Shown here piece by piece: positions 1-12,252 of a DNA stretch of 64,000 nucleotides (its first letter is position 1; each line of letters begins with the position of its first letter). The position numbers and the translations under genes were made by a program. The notes below the pieces were generated by a model, which saw nothing but the letters and a program-made list of their open reading frames with translations, ran no database searches and was not told where the DNA came from. This DNA is from Neopestalotiopsis rosae. Lineage: Eukaryota; Ascomycota; Sordariomycetes; Amphisphaeriales; Sporocadaceae. The stretch lies in the NCBI GenBank assembly GCA_023078685.1, contig JALGAS010000013.1, positions 439,001 through 503,000 of the forward strand, read 5' to 3'.

Positions 1-595
1 TCAACTTGAGGAGTGGCGGGTATCGATAGACCCATGCCGTCGTCCCCGGTTGTCCATCCCATCAGACTCGTCCTTCACTATACCATCAAACATGGGCGTC
101 GGGGAACGCACGCACATGATTAACCTGCAGCTTGACTACCTCTTCACCATGATTAATATCCACACGATGGTTCGAAAATGTGGTGACTTGGAGAAGAACC
201 TGCCTGATGATCTGCACAGCGTAGTGCATTCGAGCGCTGATCTGTCGATAGAGGCCAGCCGTTCCATTTTCCGCTTCTTGCATACCGTAGTAGACTTCTG
301 GAAAGAAGACGCGGTCTGGGTTGTGTCCCACTATGCGCCAATGGCCGCCATGCCACTTTTCGTCAACATACTCATACACCCTGTCGGCCAGCCAGCGGAC
401 AGCGATTTGCTGATCTTGTCATCTATAGGTGACATTACGCGTAACATTCCAACGGCAAGGCTGTCCAAGGACACCATTGAGCAAATCCAAGGGATCGGCG
501 AATTCGTTATGGAACTTGTCCGACTTGGCCATAGTGCAGCTTGGAAGGCCAAGAAGGGAGAAAGGGAATATGATCTTGACATTATCCATCCATAG
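1..595 (+). CDS. Fungal transcription factor, C-terminal part (5' end outside window)
   Basis: The reading frame is open from the first bases of the window, so the gene begins to the left; the stop is at 593-595. The visible part is about 197 residues. It starts with LEEWR, then a stretch of alternating hydrophobic helices containing LQLDYLF and an EASRSIFRFLHTV helix. That arrangement, with a short linker after EEWR and an ARxI-type helix, is typical of the far C-terminal half of the fungal-specific transcription factor domain that accompanies Zn(II)2Cys6 clusters. The DNA-binding region is not in view, so target genes cannot be guessed. The family call is from pattern recognition only. Confidence 0.6.
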   Translation, partial: QLEEWRVSIDPCRRPRLSIPSDSSFTIPSNMGVGERTHMINLQLDYLFTMINIHTMVRKCGDLEKNLPDDLHSVVHSSADLSIEASRSIFRFLHTVVDFWKEDAVWVVSHYAPMAAMPLFVNILIHPVGQPADSDLLILSSIGDITRNIPTARLSKDTIEQIQGIGEFVMELVRLGHSAAWKAKKGEREYDLDIIHP

Positions 596-1232
596 ATATG
601 AGGTGTAAAGGTCGGGGCATTCACATTTCTCAAGGCTTTACAGAAATCCCAACCCAAGATCTGCACGGTGCATTGCAAGTCATGAAGCACTTGTAAGTTC
701 AGTCCGTCAATTGAAACTTGATGTGATAACCGTCTTGCTATGTCCAGAAGTGTTTTTTTCTTTTTGCTTTTCTTTTCCTCCGGCCTAGGGGAGGGGGTCT
801 GTTTATTCGCAGCGTCCGCCGACCAAAATGCCTATAACACGGCAAGAAATTTTTATGTGAGTGGTCTGCATCGCTAGGTGCCATGAAAATGACATTATGA
901 ACAGCCTGCAAGATCCTTTCAATCTACACGAGATGGGTGTAATCTTCACAGGAAATGCGCTGAAGAGCGGACTGTTGAGAGCAGCCGGGGCATTGTTATG
1001 CCGACGCACCACCATGATTGGACGTAGGTACATGGGTACTTATGCAACACACATGTATGTAGATGATTGGGGCAGCTCCGCATTTCCAGCCTTGGCTGCT
1101 TGATTTTCTAGATCACAAAGAACTTCTGTTCTTCTCAAGCACATACTAGCTCAGTGTTATTCTGCCGATGGCTTATTCTCATCATACATCTGCGAGCAGC
1201 CAGATATAGTCGATTTGTCTCACTCAACGAAG
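596..1232. other. Intergenic region upstream of HET-ankyrin gene
   Basis: No gene could be supported here. It holds the 3' flank of the transcription factor and the presumed promoter of the HET-ankyrin gene, including a pyrimidine-rich stretch at about 740-782. An 80-codon frame at 861-1103 has no recognisable family and looks like chance. Confidence 0.5.
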
Positions 1233-3769
1233 ATGCGGCTATTGCACCTGGGTACAAATGACGAGTTGTTGATTGACAGCGACGAGGAGCCTTCGAGTCC
1301 GTATGCCATACTTTCACATACCTGGAGTACCGAGGAGAAAGACGAGGTACTATTAGAGGACGTTGTAGAGAAGAGAGGGAAAGACAAGTCTGGCTACGAA
1401 AAGATCTTGTTTTGTGGTCAGCAAGCCAAGCGGGACGGCTTGACGTACTTTTGGGTGGATACATGTTGTATCGACAAGAAAAGCTCGGCAGAACTCAGCC
1501 AGGCGATTAACTCCATGTTTTCCTGGTATCGGGAGGCCACCAAATGTTATGTGTACTTGTCAGATGTTTCTGTTAGCGACAAACTGCACGCAACAGGAGA
1601 TTCAACGTGGAGGCAGGCTTTCACGGAAAGCAGATGGTTCACCAGGGGTTGGACGTTGCAAGAATTACTAGCCCCTCATGATGTGTCTTTTTATTCCAAA
1701 GAAGGTATTCTTCTTGGCGACAAAGGGTCATTAAAAGGGTTACTGCAGGAAATCACCGGCATCGCACCCAGGGCTATTTGCGGAGGTGAAATGCTTGCTT
1801 TTCCGGTCGAAGAGCGCCTCTCGTGGATGGAAAATAGGCGAACGAAGAAGCCCGAGGACGAAGTTTACTCAATGTTGGGTATATTTGATGTTTCTATGCC
1901 GCCCCTATACGGTGAGCGCAGGGACAAAGCTCTTGCTCGGCTTCGCCGTGCAATAGAAGATCGAGAGGTAAGGAAGTCTTACGTTTCATCGCTACTCCAT
2001 ACTTTCCCGACCTCACTGATTTGTGTAAAATGCCCAGGGCACCATGCCAAATCTTCGCTCAATTAACAAATCAATAAATGACATGCACGAGAGAGTCATC
2101 GGACTGGAGACTTCGCTGGTGATGACCCAAGTTACCCAGAGAGTCACGCAAAACGAGAACACGTTGGCTATGGTGCCAACAACTACCAACAGAAGAACAC
2201 TACGTAGACTTGGTCAATCGTCATACGACTCTATTACCACCTACTCGGCACAAACACATATAGAGTGTCACGACGGGGGTTGTGGATGTGTGTGTCATCT
2301 GGGAATGTACTATAGGACGCCGTTCTTTATGCAAAGGCTGATTGGCTCGATAACGTTTTGTGGTGTGTGCCCAGCTCATCCATCAAGTCGAGGAGAGATC
2401 AAATATTCGCTCCCGGAATGGCTCGCTAGCTACAACATCTATGTGAGTTTTGAAAAAGCAGTTAACGGCACGCCATCACTAGGTTTGCGTTTCCAGCGGA
2501 AGGTTGCATGGGGCAACGAAGATACCATTATCAAATTCTCGTATCTGGGGGACACTGAAGGTATCAAAGCTATGCTGGACAGCCGCAGGGGATTCCTAGA
2601 CGACACTGAGCCTAATCATGGGCTAACGCCTCTACATGTGAGCAAAATGTTGCCCAAAAGTTTTGGTTGCGATACGCTGATGGTCCAAGTATGCCGTACG
2701 GAGGAACCACCCCAACGCATGTCAGCTTCTGCTAAACGCCGGCGCGGACAGATTCGCTGTCGATAACAGTAACATGTAAGACCATCGCAATCGATTCAAA
2801 TCTACGCGGCAAGCCCTAACAAACTTCCTGGGCAGGTCACCAACCGATCAAGCGTGGGAACACATATTCAGCAACAGGGGCACTCCTGATGAACTCAGTG
2901 CTCTCAGATCATTATTTCGCACCGAAGACTTTGATTGCTGGGGGTTCTCACCGTTGCACAATGCCGTTCTGCGCATTGAAGGGTCGTCTTTGGAGAGACT
3001 TCTGGGTGGGGTCACAACAATAGTTGACATCAACATTAAGGACCACCGTCAGCGCACCGCGCTTCATTGGGCCACAATCCGCGGAGACTTAGTGACCACG
3101 CAGAGGCTCCTCGAGAACCATGCAGACGTGAACGCTACTGATGAGTTTGGTTTTACCCCACTACACTACGCAGTCTCAACCGCCATTCCTCGCATGGTAG
3201 AACTCTTGATTCTACGGCAGGCCAAAGTCAACGCCGTGAACAAAAGAGGGGATATCCCACTGCATTATGCAGCAAGGCATAAGGACGATGTGGAAACGGT
3301 AAAGGTGCTTGTCGATGCCGGAGCACGGATCGACCACAAGAATAAGCTTGGCAACACCCCATTTACAGGAGCAGCGATTACAAATAGGGTATCATCTGGA
3401 GAATTCCTGATTCTTAACGGAGCTGATAGACACACATCAAACATCAACGGGGACACGCCTCTACGAGAGACGATCCACCACAACCGGCACGAATTCTTGG
3501 AGATGCTCCTAAGGATGGGGACCAGGTACAACGAAGTCAACCAATCTGGATCGTCAATATTACACGCTGTGGCTGTTGAGGGTGATTTGAGGACGATCGA
3601 GATCCTAATGTCATCTCGAGTGTCTGGACTGAGTACCAGTTTGAGAGACAATCGGGGTTACACGGCTCTTGAACTTTGCGATAAGAGAATTGGCGCTTCG
3701 GATGCATTTAGAGAACGGTTCTCTGAGATGATCCAGTCACTTTCCCTTGATTCTGATACAAATCCATAG
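1233..3769 (+). CDS. HET-domain protein with C-terminal ankyrin repeats
   Basis: Four exons are proposed: 1233-1967, 2038-2637, 2690-2775 and 2836-3769, giving about 784 residues. Introns are GT-AG and 52-70 nt long; each junction restores the frame. The start at 1233 gives MRLLHL, the usual opening of such proteins. Residues 1-240 are a HET domain: YAILSHTW, GYEKI, YFWVDTCCIDK, WYREATKCYVYLSDV and RGWTLQELLAP follow in the standard order. A Cys/His-rich stretch (CHDGGCGCVCH) and a linker follow, and the last about 350 residues hold ankyrin repeats with TPLHYAV, RTALHWA and DIPLHYAA cores. HET domains act in heterokaryon incompatibility and programmed cell death in ascomycetes, and ankyrin repeats are a common recognition arm. 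A role in non-self recognition is inferred from the family. The 3' end faces the acyl-CoA dehydrogenase gene. Confidence 0.88.
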
Positions 3770-4144
3770 GGAACACACCAATGAAGACATCGCGATTCAC
3801 GTTTCTTCAACAGGTCTCCGTTGAGAAGGTGTGGTGAAACGCAGGTCGGGTTATGCAGTCAGTTTGAGCGCTTCGAGGGTTAGGGTCGATTTCCGGCAAC
3901 CTCAGTGTCGAGGGCGAGTCGTAAGGGTGGGTGTCAACGTTTCTCTCCTTACGGTGACAGGTGAAAGTCATCTATTTCACACATGGGGACATTTTTCTTA
4001 CAGAACATCATGACTAGGTGCGTGACATGATAGGAATGAAAAAAGAAGAAAAAGGTTAGCAGAACTGCTGTCCAAATGCAATTCAGATGTGAACAGGTAG
4101 CATATGCCACCCATTAACCTACAGGCATGATTCACTTTGACTTT
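3770..4144. other. Convergent intergenic region
   Basis: Shared 3' flank of the HET-ankyrin gene (plus) and the acyl-CoA dehydrogenase gene (minus). No RNA gene, repeat or supported coding sequence was seen. Confidence 0.5.
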
Positions 4145-5541
4145 TCAGTATGTTCCCGCCCAAGGCTCATACCCATCCGCCCGGAAAATCTTTTCCAATT
4201 GCCTCCTTCTCACCCCAATATTACCTCCATCAAAAAGCGGTAGGCAGACAGCATCATCCAGCATTCGGGAAAATCCCATACTCTTATCATAACTGCGCAT
4301 TCCCACCGCGCTCATGGCATCAACAACGCACTTGGTCACCTGCTCACTGCACCATATTTTCGCCTCCAGCGCCGTCTCTAGACGATTTTCCCACTCGCCG
4401 GGGCCTTTCTCAATGCCGGACAGAGCTTTCCAGGTCAGCAATCGTCCAGCTTCGACACGCATCTTAATGTCCATGAGTTTATCGGCAACCGACTGGTGCT
4501 GGATGATGGGCACGGTGCCGCCGCGCGTGTCCGTCTTGCAGAACTGGAGCGCAGACTCAAACGCAGCGCGCATGACGCCGACGCACATGGCGCCGACCAG
4601 CGCGGCCGAGGAGCCAAATGTTTGCTCAACCGTCTGCACGCCGGTGCCGGGAGCGCAGAGGACGTTGGTGGCGGGAACGCGGAGATTGGTGAACCTGGAG
4701 TGGGGACCATTGGCGGATGTGAAGCCGGGAAGTTCGGGATCGGACAGCACCTCGTAGGCGGACGCGTCGTTCCGCGCAATGTCCTCGCGCGTTACAATAA
4801 GGATCATGATTTTCGTTGCCGGGTCAATACTTGGATCTTGTGGCTCGTTGAGCCGGCCGTTTCTGCACACCACGCACTGGATGTCGGCGCCTCGGTTGTC
4901 CCACCCCGAGCTGTTGGTCGTCCAGAGCTGGTCAATTGTGTCAGATTCATGCATACAAGTAGCGGATCGCACCATGAAATATCTGCACTCATAATGTACA
5001 GGCCATACGAGTACACTTGTGGAACAATTTCATATCTCACCTTTTCGCCGTTGAGAACCCACTCACCTCCCTCCTCGTACGCCGTAGTCACCAAGCCAGG
5101 GGCCCCCTTCTCCAGCCAGTTCGCCGTACCACCGGGTTCAGAATGCACAAACGCAGCAATCGGCTCTCCCTCTTGGACCAAAAACCTCTTCAAGAATTGT
5201 CCCCAGAGTTTCTCATTGCCGGCCAGGATCAGCGGTGTCAGTCCCAGTCCCGTGCCCAAGATGGTGAGTGCCATGCTCGGTTCTACGGCAAAGAATTCTT
5301 CGACGACAATGGCGGCATCGACGAGGGACTCGGACGTACCGCCGAGGGGGACTGGAACTTGACCTTTAATCAGACCTGCCTGGATTGCGCTGCGATAGAT
5401 GGGGAGGGTAGCTTGGAAGCGTGCATTTTGGGAAGAGTGCTGCGAGTAGAGCTCCGGGGCGCCTGATAGGACGCTTTGCGCAAAGGTGCGGGCGTTATTA
5501 CGGAGAGCGGTCTGGGCTTTCGTGAGAGTGAAATCTACCAT
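4145..5541 (-). CDS. Acyl-CoA dehydrogenase family flavoprotein
   Basis: Two exons: 5041-5541 and 4145-4927, joined over a 113-nt GT-AG intron (4928-5040), encode about 427 residues, the normal size for the family. The N-terminal helical domain starts MVDFTLTKAQ. The middle domain contains HSEPGG and the FAD/substrate loop NGEKLWTTNSSGW, which is only complete after splicing. The C-terminal helical domain includes an R-rich helix and the EKIFRADGYEPW tail. These enzymes oxidise acyl-CoA to 2-enoyl-CoA with FAD. There is no clear PTS1 tripeptide (the end is GTY), so cellular location is open. A TATA-like sequence (ttatataa, 5633-5640) lies about 95 nt upstream. The substrate cannot be told from sequence; neighbouring catabolic enzymes suggest an aliphatic or aryl acyl-CoA. 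Confidence 0.85.
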
Positions 5542-6303
5542 TATGAAGATTTGGGGGAAGTGACGTATTGATAAGATGAAGCTAAGCAGATACTAAGAAA
5601 TAAAAAAGAAATGATAAGGCAAATAGCCACTGTTATATAACTGGCTGACTGACAGTAATCATTATCGTAAAACCGATTCCGAATCAATAGGCCTGGATTA
5701 CCCCGCAGGCAGATCGCAAACAGCGTACATGAGACTGTAAGCAGAGATGATAAACGGCATCGACTAGTTAATCTGCTTGGCAGCGGCCTCTCTTCACCCT
5801 CATTCAGAGGCTATTCACTAATCTAGGTTAGCCAAGTTGAGGTCAGCCTTACATTTTTAGCGGCAATGGAGGGCCCTTGCAGGATGGATTGGACATCTCC
5901 GGGGACCATACAGTCTTCTGTATGCCAATTGGTCTGAATTCCGAGAAAAACGGAGCCTTCGGATTCTTGTCTAACGCTGAGTATCTGGTGCAACTCCTCT
6001 TCAGGAATTGAAGATAGATCCCGTCGTCCTCAGTTGGGTGATTAAGGCCCCATGGAGTTAGACGCTATCAAGAGGGGCTACTCTAACCTAGGTACTGCTT
6101 ACAGGACCCTTTCGCTCCAGCGTTTACCGGGTGGAGATTACCCCATATATTGGGTGGGGAACCCCCCGCATTCTGCAGAGGTCACTTCAATCCTCCTTAC
6201 ATACACCCTAATATCAGCGTAAATGTGTGTATCATTGCTCGACAGGTCGTTTACAAGTATTTGATCAAATCAATGAGATTTTATCACTCTGTACATGTGC
6301 TAC
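5542..6303. other. Intergenic region, ACAD promoter and pectin lyase 3' flank
   Basis: Contains the presumed acyl-CoA dehydrogenase promoter (TATA-like 5633-5640, GATA-containing sequence near 5612) and the 3' flank of the pectin lyase gene. A 91-codon frame at 6150-6425 overlaps the real lyase gene on the other strand and is not supported. Confidence 0.5.
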
Positions 6304-8113
6304 CTATACCTTTCCAATTCCCGCGTTCGCTAGGACTGTGCCGCTCACACTACTTGCCGCGATTGGGGTCACCATCCACCGACTGCCGTAGGACTGGAAC
6401 GTGCTCAGTACAGCTGTATTCTTGAGACTCAGCCAAGACCCCGAGCCGCTAAGTGAGTTAGCCTGACAGGAACGACCAAGGTAGCTGGAGCACGCAGATG
6501 CGGATGATGAATCGGGTACATCGTAGACAGCACCAGAGGAGCTCGTGCTCGTCATGGGCGTGGTGACGGTCGCGAAAACGTTACCCTCAATAAGAGCCGA
6601 GGTGTCTTGGTAAATGTCAAATGCGTGACCTTTCATGTTGTAAAAGTAGTTGTTGGTGGCTTGAACCACTGTTGTAGCACCAGGCTCACCGAGCTTGGGA
6701 GCACGGCCTGCATTTGTCAGTACTGTGTCACGACCAGGGACTTAAATACACCAACTCAACTCAACAAGGGGCCCTAATTAAGTTGAGTTGGTTTTACGTA
6801 AGCAGATTGCTGGTTGAGTTGATCAACCGGACTCTGATGTTGAGTTGAGTTGAGTTGAGTTGATATAGGTTAATATGTAATGCGCGCGCAGCGCACGAAT
6901 TTTTTGCTGAATCCACTATAACTTTACTAATACCCCGATATTTATCCGGATATTATGGATCTTTTCCGGAGCTCTAAAAATTCCGGATAGCCTTTACGAT
7001 CGAATTCCGGGGGCAAAAAGGTCCGAAATAATACCTACCTTAAATCAACCAATATCAACTCAATATCAATCAACAGCACGCCTTAATTGAATTGATTGAT
7101 TAGTCAGAATCGTTTGGTTGAATTGAGTTGGTTGATATAATTTTTATCGTTGTTGAGTTGAATTGAGTTGAGTTGATATTGGTTGAGTTGTTTAAGTCCC
7201 TGGTCACGACGGAGGTGTTCCGAGCTTGCTCAACGAACCAGAAAGGTCATGATAGTAGTTTCTGTCCAAGGTGATTACATCGCCGCTTCCAATGAACATG
7301 TTGGTCCCTGGGAGATAAGTTAGGGTCCGATACAAACATGGGCATGCATCCCGAGACGACAATACACACAGTAGTGTTCCCCATTACATGTGGCGGATGT
7401 TGTCGTGGTACCATCAAACTCTGTGTTTGAGACAGTAAACTGGTTGCGGTCATAGCTAGGAGGAAAGATGAGTTTGCATTCAAGAGCATCGAAGCACAGG
7501 GAAAGATGCATGAGACTCACTGTGAAACAATGAATTGTCTCCCAATCTTACTGAACTTGCAATGATCGATCCATACACCAGTCGCGCCGTCAAGTTGCAG
7601 ACCATCCCCGCCCCAAACGTGACCTGGATTGAGGTCTGTGATGTGCACATTCTGTATGATGACGTTGGACACGCCAGAAGCGAGATGAAGTCCTTTTCCT
7701 TGAATGACCCCAGCGCTGCCGACACCCAGGATGGTCTTACTAGAGGCCACTTCGAGCGGCGTGGTGCCTGCGACGTCATAGGTGATGCTCGTGGAGATCA
7801 TGTTGCTGCCCGTGCAGCTTATGGTGCCGATATAGTCTTGCCCGCCATTTGCAAGCGTACATGTACTCTGGTAGCAGCCCGACCCGGTGGCTGACCCCTC
7901 TGTCCCCTTGAAGTTGAAGGTCTTGTCGATGAGTATGACTCTTGGGGTGCTATCGGCAAGCCACGACTTGAGTTGGGCTATGTCAGATGGCGCAGCAGCA
8001 GTGGCCGAGCCGCCTCCGGACACGCCTGTCGCGAAGCCGTATGCCGTCCCAGAGACAGCAGCGGCCAGAGCCGTATGACTTGCTGCCATCAGAGAGAGGA
8101 GGTAGTAACGCAT
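6304..8113 (-). CDS. Secreted pectin lyase (polysaccharide lyase family 1), transposon in intron 3
   Basis: Four exons are proposed: 7521-8113, 7370-7455, 7239-7307 and 6304-6707, encoding about 383 residues, the normal length for fungal pectin lyases. Residues 1 to about 18 form a signal peptide (MRYYLLSLMAASHTALA). The parallel beta-helix signatures follow: GVIQGKGLHL, GVWIDHCKF, SKIGRQFIV, the spliced GEHYW, YYHDLSGRAPKLGEPG and NNYFYNMKGHAFDIY. The enzyme cleaves methylated pectin by beta-elimination outside the cell. Intron 3 (6708-7238) is 531 nt, against 62-65 nt for the other two, because a 468-bp mobile element sits in it. The donor gttcgt, branch-like tactgac and acceptor gcag flanking the insertion are intact, so the gene may still work. 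Without the element the intron would be 55 nt. Confidence 0.9.
6735..7202. mobile_element. Non-autonomous hAT-type MITE
   Basis: The element is bounded by perfect 12-bp terminal inverted repeats, cagggacttaaa on the left and its reverse complement ending at 7202. An exact 8-bp direct duplication, gtcacgac, flanks it at 6727-6734 and 7203-7210. A CAGGG terminus with an 8-bp duplication is the hallmark of the hAT superfamily. Subterminal zones are packed with (gagtt)n/(aactc)n motifs at both ends, like transposase-binding subterminal repeats. The roughly 250-bp core holds no coding frame and includes a gcgcgcgcagcgcac palindrome-like stretch. At 468 bp without a transposase it must have been moved in trans. 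It lies in intron 3 of the pectin lyase gene. Confidence 0.9.
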
Positions 8114-9092
8114 GGTATCGAGTTTGATCTTCGAACGATTTGGTTCAAAATGGGTAGATCGGCAATAGTTCTACCACGACAGTATGATATGGCTGTGGGC
8201 AGTTGATGCTACATATCCCTGAGATATATCACCGTTGATCGATGCGTACATATATGCCAAAACCTAGATCCCACGACTTCCATTCTTGTTTGAGCATCGG
8301 AAGCACTCCGGTTGTGCTGATTCCCGTTTTGTCGCGCATTAAGCATGGTCATAGCAGAATGACTGTGAAGAAAATTCGACGATTGTTGAGAGGTATTGCC
8401 ACAATACTGTGGCGATCAGTGATAGGTATACCTCAACTCCTTTCATCCGTAGACTCAGTTGGCTAGATATGGAGCAGCATCATGGGATGCTGTTTGATAG
8501 GCGGCTCCGGGCAGGATACTGCTCCGAACAAAATTATTAGATAATTTTGTCCTTTTAGGTAAACAGCACGTCTGGTAGTTGCCTGACACAGAAGTCTGAA
8601 CTACCTATCATGTGTCTTCCATATGCGGAGTAAGAGACATGCAGCTTGGCACTGATTATTTTGGGTAGTATTCTTGCTGTCCCTGCTCCAAACCCCAATC
8701 TGGACACCTGAAATTAACATTTTTGCTTCCGCAACGTCTAAATAAGGTTTCCCCCATGTCATGCCTTTTCACCACCAATCAGTTGACGGTGTCAATGCAT
8801 GGCAGAGGTGTATTTCTCACGATCTTTTGATCCGCTAACCACTAACCAGCACATGTTCCCATTATGACACAGCGAGTCAGCATATCTATGCTACATACCA
8901 AGAGACAAGCTGCCTGCATCGTCTACGATGAGGGGTCCTTTCGCGACAAATTCGCTGAAGTGAATCAAGGCCATAAAAATATAAGCTCGAGGGGTCCATT
9001 ATTCGACCGATGTGTGGCTCGGATTGAATGTGTATGCTCCGAGACACGTACAGGGATGAGTGGTTTTGCAAAGCATTCTTCGACGTCTGGTT
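8114..9092. other. Intergenic region, pectin lyase promoter
   Basis: Upstream region of the pectin lyase gene and 3' flank of the alpha/beta hydrolase gene. A TATA-like gatatatc lies near 8222-8230, about 110 nt before the lyase start. No other feature could be supported. Confidence 0.5.
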
Positions 9093-10032
9093 CTAAGGGC
9101 TCTCGATAATCCCGAGAATACACTGAGCGCATTCTTCGGGCTGGCTCAAAAACGGACTATGGCCTGCCTTCATCCTCTCAACTTTGAAACCTGGAATGCT
9201 TGCCACAAGTCGCTCCTGTATTTCCATCGAAATAGCCTGAGGGAAAAGAGTGTCAGCAGGCCTCGAAAAGAACGCGCTTGAAAGTTTAAGTACTCTGTAG
9301 ATGACAAAGATTGATTGCATATTTCCAGTCTTTCCAATAAGAATCACTCACTTGGTCTAGCTCACAGATCACATATGCCTTTGGAATAGTAAGATCCGCT
9401 GCAACGTAATCGACGCCAGTCTCGAATGCGTCCTGTGAGTGAGGGACGAGAGTTTCGAACCACTTCTGGGCTTCTTCCTCCGTCATATCGTTGAAGAACG
9501 CATGTTTCGCATTTTCATTTGCGGAAATCAATTGATTCTGTGGAAAACATTAGCGAGCGGCATTACGACTAATTTCTCTTACACGTTGCCGACTTGCCCT
9601 AGTGTACGGCTTGGCGGCATTCTGCCACACGCCCCAAGAACCCCCAAACGTTGTCAACAGATCCATTCCGCGCTTTGGGATGGCAAAAGCTGCCAGATAC
9701 ACGATGGATCGGAACCCGCCCGGCTTGCCTTCTTTGGCTCTCTCGTGCACGCCTAGACCTTCGGTGGATGCGCAGGCAGGAATGCCGCCGTAGGAGTGAC
9801 CGATGATGACAACTTCTTCCCCAGCATCGAATAGCGGCAGGACCACTTTTCGAATATGCGCAACGTCGTCTGCAGGAGTTCTTCCATGTGTGTCCGCACC
9901 CAGAGTAGGCAGGACGGGACAGAGCACGGTATAGCCTCTGGCTCTCAGTCGATCCAGAAAGGGATCATAGCACTTGGGGTAATGCCATCCACCGTGGATC
10001 ATTAATATAATGGGTTTCTTTGAAGAAGACAT
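9093..10032 (-). CDS. Alpha/beta-hydrolase fold protein
   Basis: Three exons, 9583-10032, 9352-9537 and 9093-9236, encode about 259 residues. The start at 10032 gives MSSSKKPIILMIHGGWH, placing the oxyanion-hole HGGW right after the first strand; an in-frame ATG 15 codons upstream is possible but would add an unusual extension. The nucleophile elbow is GHSYGG (about residue 80). A late Asp in ICELDQ and a His in KAGHSPFLSQPEE complete a plausible Ser-Asp-His triad. The size and the HGGW, GHSYGG and AGHSPFL landmarks match fungal hydrolases related to the AB_hydrolase_6 group, often linked to ester or lactone cleavage. Introns are 45 and 115 nt. The substrate is unknown. Confidence 0.82.
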
Positions 10033-12252
10033 GATGGCAACATAAATTAACGAACTTGCAACACCATAAGAGGACAAGGTAGTTCCTTCATGGATTCTAT
10101 AATATAGTTCTAGGCAAGCCTGGGGTTAGTGGGGTAGCGGGTCGGGAATTGCACTTGGCTTGGTTACACGAGCCGCGACAGGGTCGGATAATGTCTCTTT
10201 ATCGTGCGGGGGATCGTCAACTAAGCAGCAACTCGGTGCGATCGTCCAGTGAGCGAACCTCTTTCTCCAGGCGACTAGCGTTCGTCTTATCTTTTGGGAG
10301 CAGATCCTGCAGTTGTCTAACCTAGTTGTCAATCTGGTGGTATCCAAAGACTAAATTAGTCCGTGGTATTATTACACCTGATACTCGGCCGAGGTCAAGA
10401 CTCGCGCATAATAGTCGGGGGCAAGGGGTCTTGGCTTTATGTTCTACGATGGAAGTTTGATCTTGGGGGAAATTGTTGTCAATGCGTCTACACGGTAGAA
10501 AGGAATATGATCATGCTGCCATTATAAGAGATAGTGAATCGTGTCTGGTCCTTTAGTACTGGGTGCCATTGAAGTCGAAGAGGGTTTGTACGCATCGTAT
10601 AAATCGAATCATTGGAAGGTTTGCGCTATCTCTTTGTGGTTGAACAGAAATAATCTGAGCTGCTTGGGTGAGAATTATAGATGCGCCGTGACCAAAAGAC
10701 ACGCAAATGCCTCTTTGCAATAGAATTCAACTCTGGTTTGGCACTGGTGCAGAATCACTGTACGATGCAGGATGGGAATCAGATGCGTTGATGACTACAT
10801 ATGTATTGAAAGAGTGGTGAGATGAGGAAGCTGGGAAGCTCACCCAAGCTCAAGCTGCACCGGCTATCTATCTACCTACTGGTGGGGTCCCGCATCACTA
10901 TAGCTCTGATTATATCACTTCCTTTAGCTGACTGTGGCATGCGCATCATAGGCGGAACCAGTAACTGGAATATCCTTACGACACAAGATTTGAGTGCGTC
11001 TCTGTCCTCTGTGAAAGAAAAGTGATGGATAATGAATAGATGCAGTCAATGCGTGGGAACTTGGATTCTATTTACATGGAGGCTAAGGTCATCGCTGATT
11101 TGGATACTCGGACACCAAAATGTGCCGCGCTGTCCCCAGTATCCGCACATATCGGAGACGGGTAGTTTTACGCACGCATCAATCAGTCAGCTTATGTAAC
11201 CTCGCTCTTTCGCGTCCCAATCACAAGATCCTCATTGCAAAACTCCAGTTCTTTTTGTTGATGAATGTCACTGCGATTGCTTCTTCCAAGTTCTGGCCTG
11301 TAGACCAGGTGCCGGCGCTATACCGGTTGTAGTCACTTAGACGCTGGTCACGGACAACTCGGACAATTTGGCCGCCATGCTCTAGGAAAAGCGCGTGCAC
11401 CGCGCTACGAAGAAGGTAGGCGGATATGCTTGGCGATCCCCTGAGTGCAAGCTCTCCCATATTTTTGCTGCTTAGTATTGCCTCACTTTAATTGGAGATT
11501 GGTCTTCGGTAGATGTCTTCAACTAAAGTGTATAGCTTAAAAGATTATTATATGGAATGAATCTGAAGAAGACCAAGCAAGATCTAGCGTACTTGTTGAG
11601 AAAGTACGAGCTTCAATAGCAACATCATTGTGCTTTCACAAATGAATTGCCGGCGACTGCTCATCGTCATGATTGGGAGTCAAATTTATTAAGAGCTCGT
11701 CACTGAGAATGATCATGTAATAATGTTGCCCCTATGACATTCGCCAGTACACATGGATAGAACTTCACCGCAGGTCAAGAAGTGTCCCTGGATCGCGCTT
11801 GGGGTCTGTTGCAATCACTCAGATTGAATCGGACGTCGGAACTCAATGTGTCCGGTTGCTTTGCCGTGGCCGTTGATGAACCGTCGTATTTGTCGTGTCT
11901 AGTCCAACAAGTACCACCCGGGTGTCGGCAGTTAATTTAAGCTGCTGCGCACTGCATTCTAAACTCGCTTGAACCGCCTTATATGGACTCTTCATCTTAC
12001 TTCTGCATACGTAGTATAGCAAGTCCGTGACAGGGAGTTCTGGACTAATTTCGAGGAAGATGTTCCACTTACAAAGCGGATAGTTGCGAATGGCATCATT
12101 AGGTATTCTTCAACCTATTCCAGGCTGCCAGGGATGACGTCCAGCCAGTCTATAAAGGTCTACTTCTCTCACTGATGAAGTTGAACTTTGTCATCCATCG
12201 ATCAATCATCTTCTGGCAGCTTCAAGGTTTTATATACTTGACTTCGTTCAAG
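10033..12252. other. Long divergent intergenic region
   Basis: About 2.2 kb between the hydrolase (minus) and the intradiol dioxygenase (plus). Only the TATA box at 12151 could be supported. Frames at 10541-10723, 10822-11025 and 11120-11332 look like chance. A minus-strand frame at 11221-11460 has a vaguely lectin-like WSTG segment but nothing firm. Confidence 0.45.
12151..12157 (+). promoter_or_regulatory. TATA box of intradiol dioxygenase gene
   Basis: tataaag lies 102 nt before the chosen ATG at 12253, followed by a pyrimidine-rich stretch (ctacttctctcac). It is the only good TATA match in the region. The distance is usual for fungal core promoters. Confidence 0.5.

Noticed and set aside
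861..1103. 80-codon plus frame before the HET gene
   Set aside because: No family, no splice link and ordinary intergenic composition.
4496..5362. 288-codon plus frame opposite the acyl-CoA dehydrogenase
   Set aside because: Antisense shadow; all family motifs are on the minus strand.
11221..11460. Minus frame with RLSDYNRYSAGTWSTGQNL, faintly like a fucose-lectin blade
   Set aside because: Only one weak unit, no signal of repeats or of a spliced neighbour. Not enough for a gene or relic call.
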